A stretch of 5,672 bases of DNA from CAZIPZ01 sp964541075 (GTDB taxonomy: Bacteria > Acidobacteriota > Terriglobia > 20CM-2-55-15): assembly GCA_964541075.1 (NCBI GenBank), contig CAZIPZ010000230.1, forward strand, positions 1 to 5,672, written 5' to 3'. Numbering within the stretch: the stretch's first letter is position 1; the number at the start of each line of letters is the position of its first letter. The translations under genes were made by a program, and so were the position numbers. The notes beneath the pieces are model-generated. The model had not been told where the DNA came from. It saw only the letters and a program-made list of their open reading frames with translations, and did no database searches. Below, one piece after another: positions 5,392 to 5,672 of this stretch.

Positions 5392-5672
5392 CTAGTTGGT
5401 CGTCCGAGCGCCTGCGCTGCGAAGGACTCTTACTTCGACCCGCCGATTCTGTTCACGACCCTGACGAGTGTTGTTCGGCGCAACGGGATTCGCTTCGCCG
5501 AGACCAACGATTGAGACGCGATAAAGCGGAATATTCTTGCTAACCAAGTACCGCAGCACGCTTTCCGCCCGGCGCTGACTCAGGTTGATATTGTAGGTTT
5601 CCCCACCTTGGCTATCGGTAAACCCCTGAAGCTCGATCAGATACCCTCCAGGTTGCGCCGTCACCTGGCTTG
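5392..5672 (-). CDS. OmpA/Pal-type peptidoglycan-binding domain protein, C-terminal part (5' end beyond the window)
   Basis: About 93 C-terminal residues are visible and the frame stays open through the right edge, so the start is outside the window. A GTG at 5664 is in frame but sits inside the domain and is not a credible start. The visible part is the OmpA_C fold: GGYLIELQGFTDSQGGETYN, LSQRRAESVLRYLV, IVGLGEANPVAPNN and REQNRRVEVRVL. The Asp in GFTD and the first Arg of the NRR motif correspond to the residues that grip the diaminopimelate of peptidoglycan in OmpA and Pal. The usual GHTD His is Phe here, a common variation. The protein therefore ends in a cell-wall anchor after a short polar tail (RSAGARTTN). 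What precedes it (porin barrel, lipoprotein or other module) cannot be seen. It converges on the VWA gene across the palindrome. Confidence 0.9.
   Translation of the reverse strand, partial: SQVTAQPGGYLIELQGFTDSQGGETYNINLSQRRAESVLRYLVSKNIPLYRVSIVGLGEANPVAPNNTRQGREQNRRVEVRVLRSAGARTTN

Overview
The window reads like a chromosomal segment of an Acidobacteriota (Acidobacteria) genome. The strongest pointer is the gene at 4289-5308, which has the full layout of the 'acidobacterial VWFA-related' family (TIGR03436). The moderately GC-rich base composition and the mix of exported S9/TolB-like, TlpA-like, small cytochrome c and OmpA-like proteins fit that assignment. The taxonomy is an inference from family content, not a marker-gene result.

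Layout, left to right. (1) A plus-strand pair: an exported or membrane-anchored TolB-like propeller plus S9-type alpha/beta-hydrolase protein (start preferred at 152, end 2110), then after 35 bp a secreted TlpA/ResA-like thioredoxin-fold protein (2146-3036). (2) A convergent junction (3037-3080), then a minus-strand TIGR01777/SDR39U1-type epimerase-like protein (3081-3974). (3) A very small exported mono-heme c-type cytochrome on the minus strand (4041-4268), divergent from the VWA-domain protein on the plus strand (4289-5308). (4) A convergent junction with a perfect 20-bp palindrome, then the C-terminal part of an OmpA/Pal-type peptidoglycan-binding protein on the minus strand that runs off the right edge (5392-5672).

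Five of the six genes act outside the cytoplasm: a propeller scaffold, a thiol-disulfide protein, a heme protein, a metal-ion-dependent adhesion fold and a peptidoglycan anchor. Only the SDR protein is cytoplasmic. I see no mobile element, CRISPR array, RNA gene or defence system, and no clearly new multi-gene system.

Three things deserve a second look. The S9-type protein keeps an intact reading frame but has lost the nucleophile Ser (now Gly) and the catalytic His (now Glu), so it looks like a pseudopeptidase. The cytochrome/VWA divergent promoter has overlapping extended -10 elements on opposite strands, with predicted start points 18 bp apart and little or no leader on either side. The TlpA-like protein carries an unrecognised N-terminal domain of about 130 residues.
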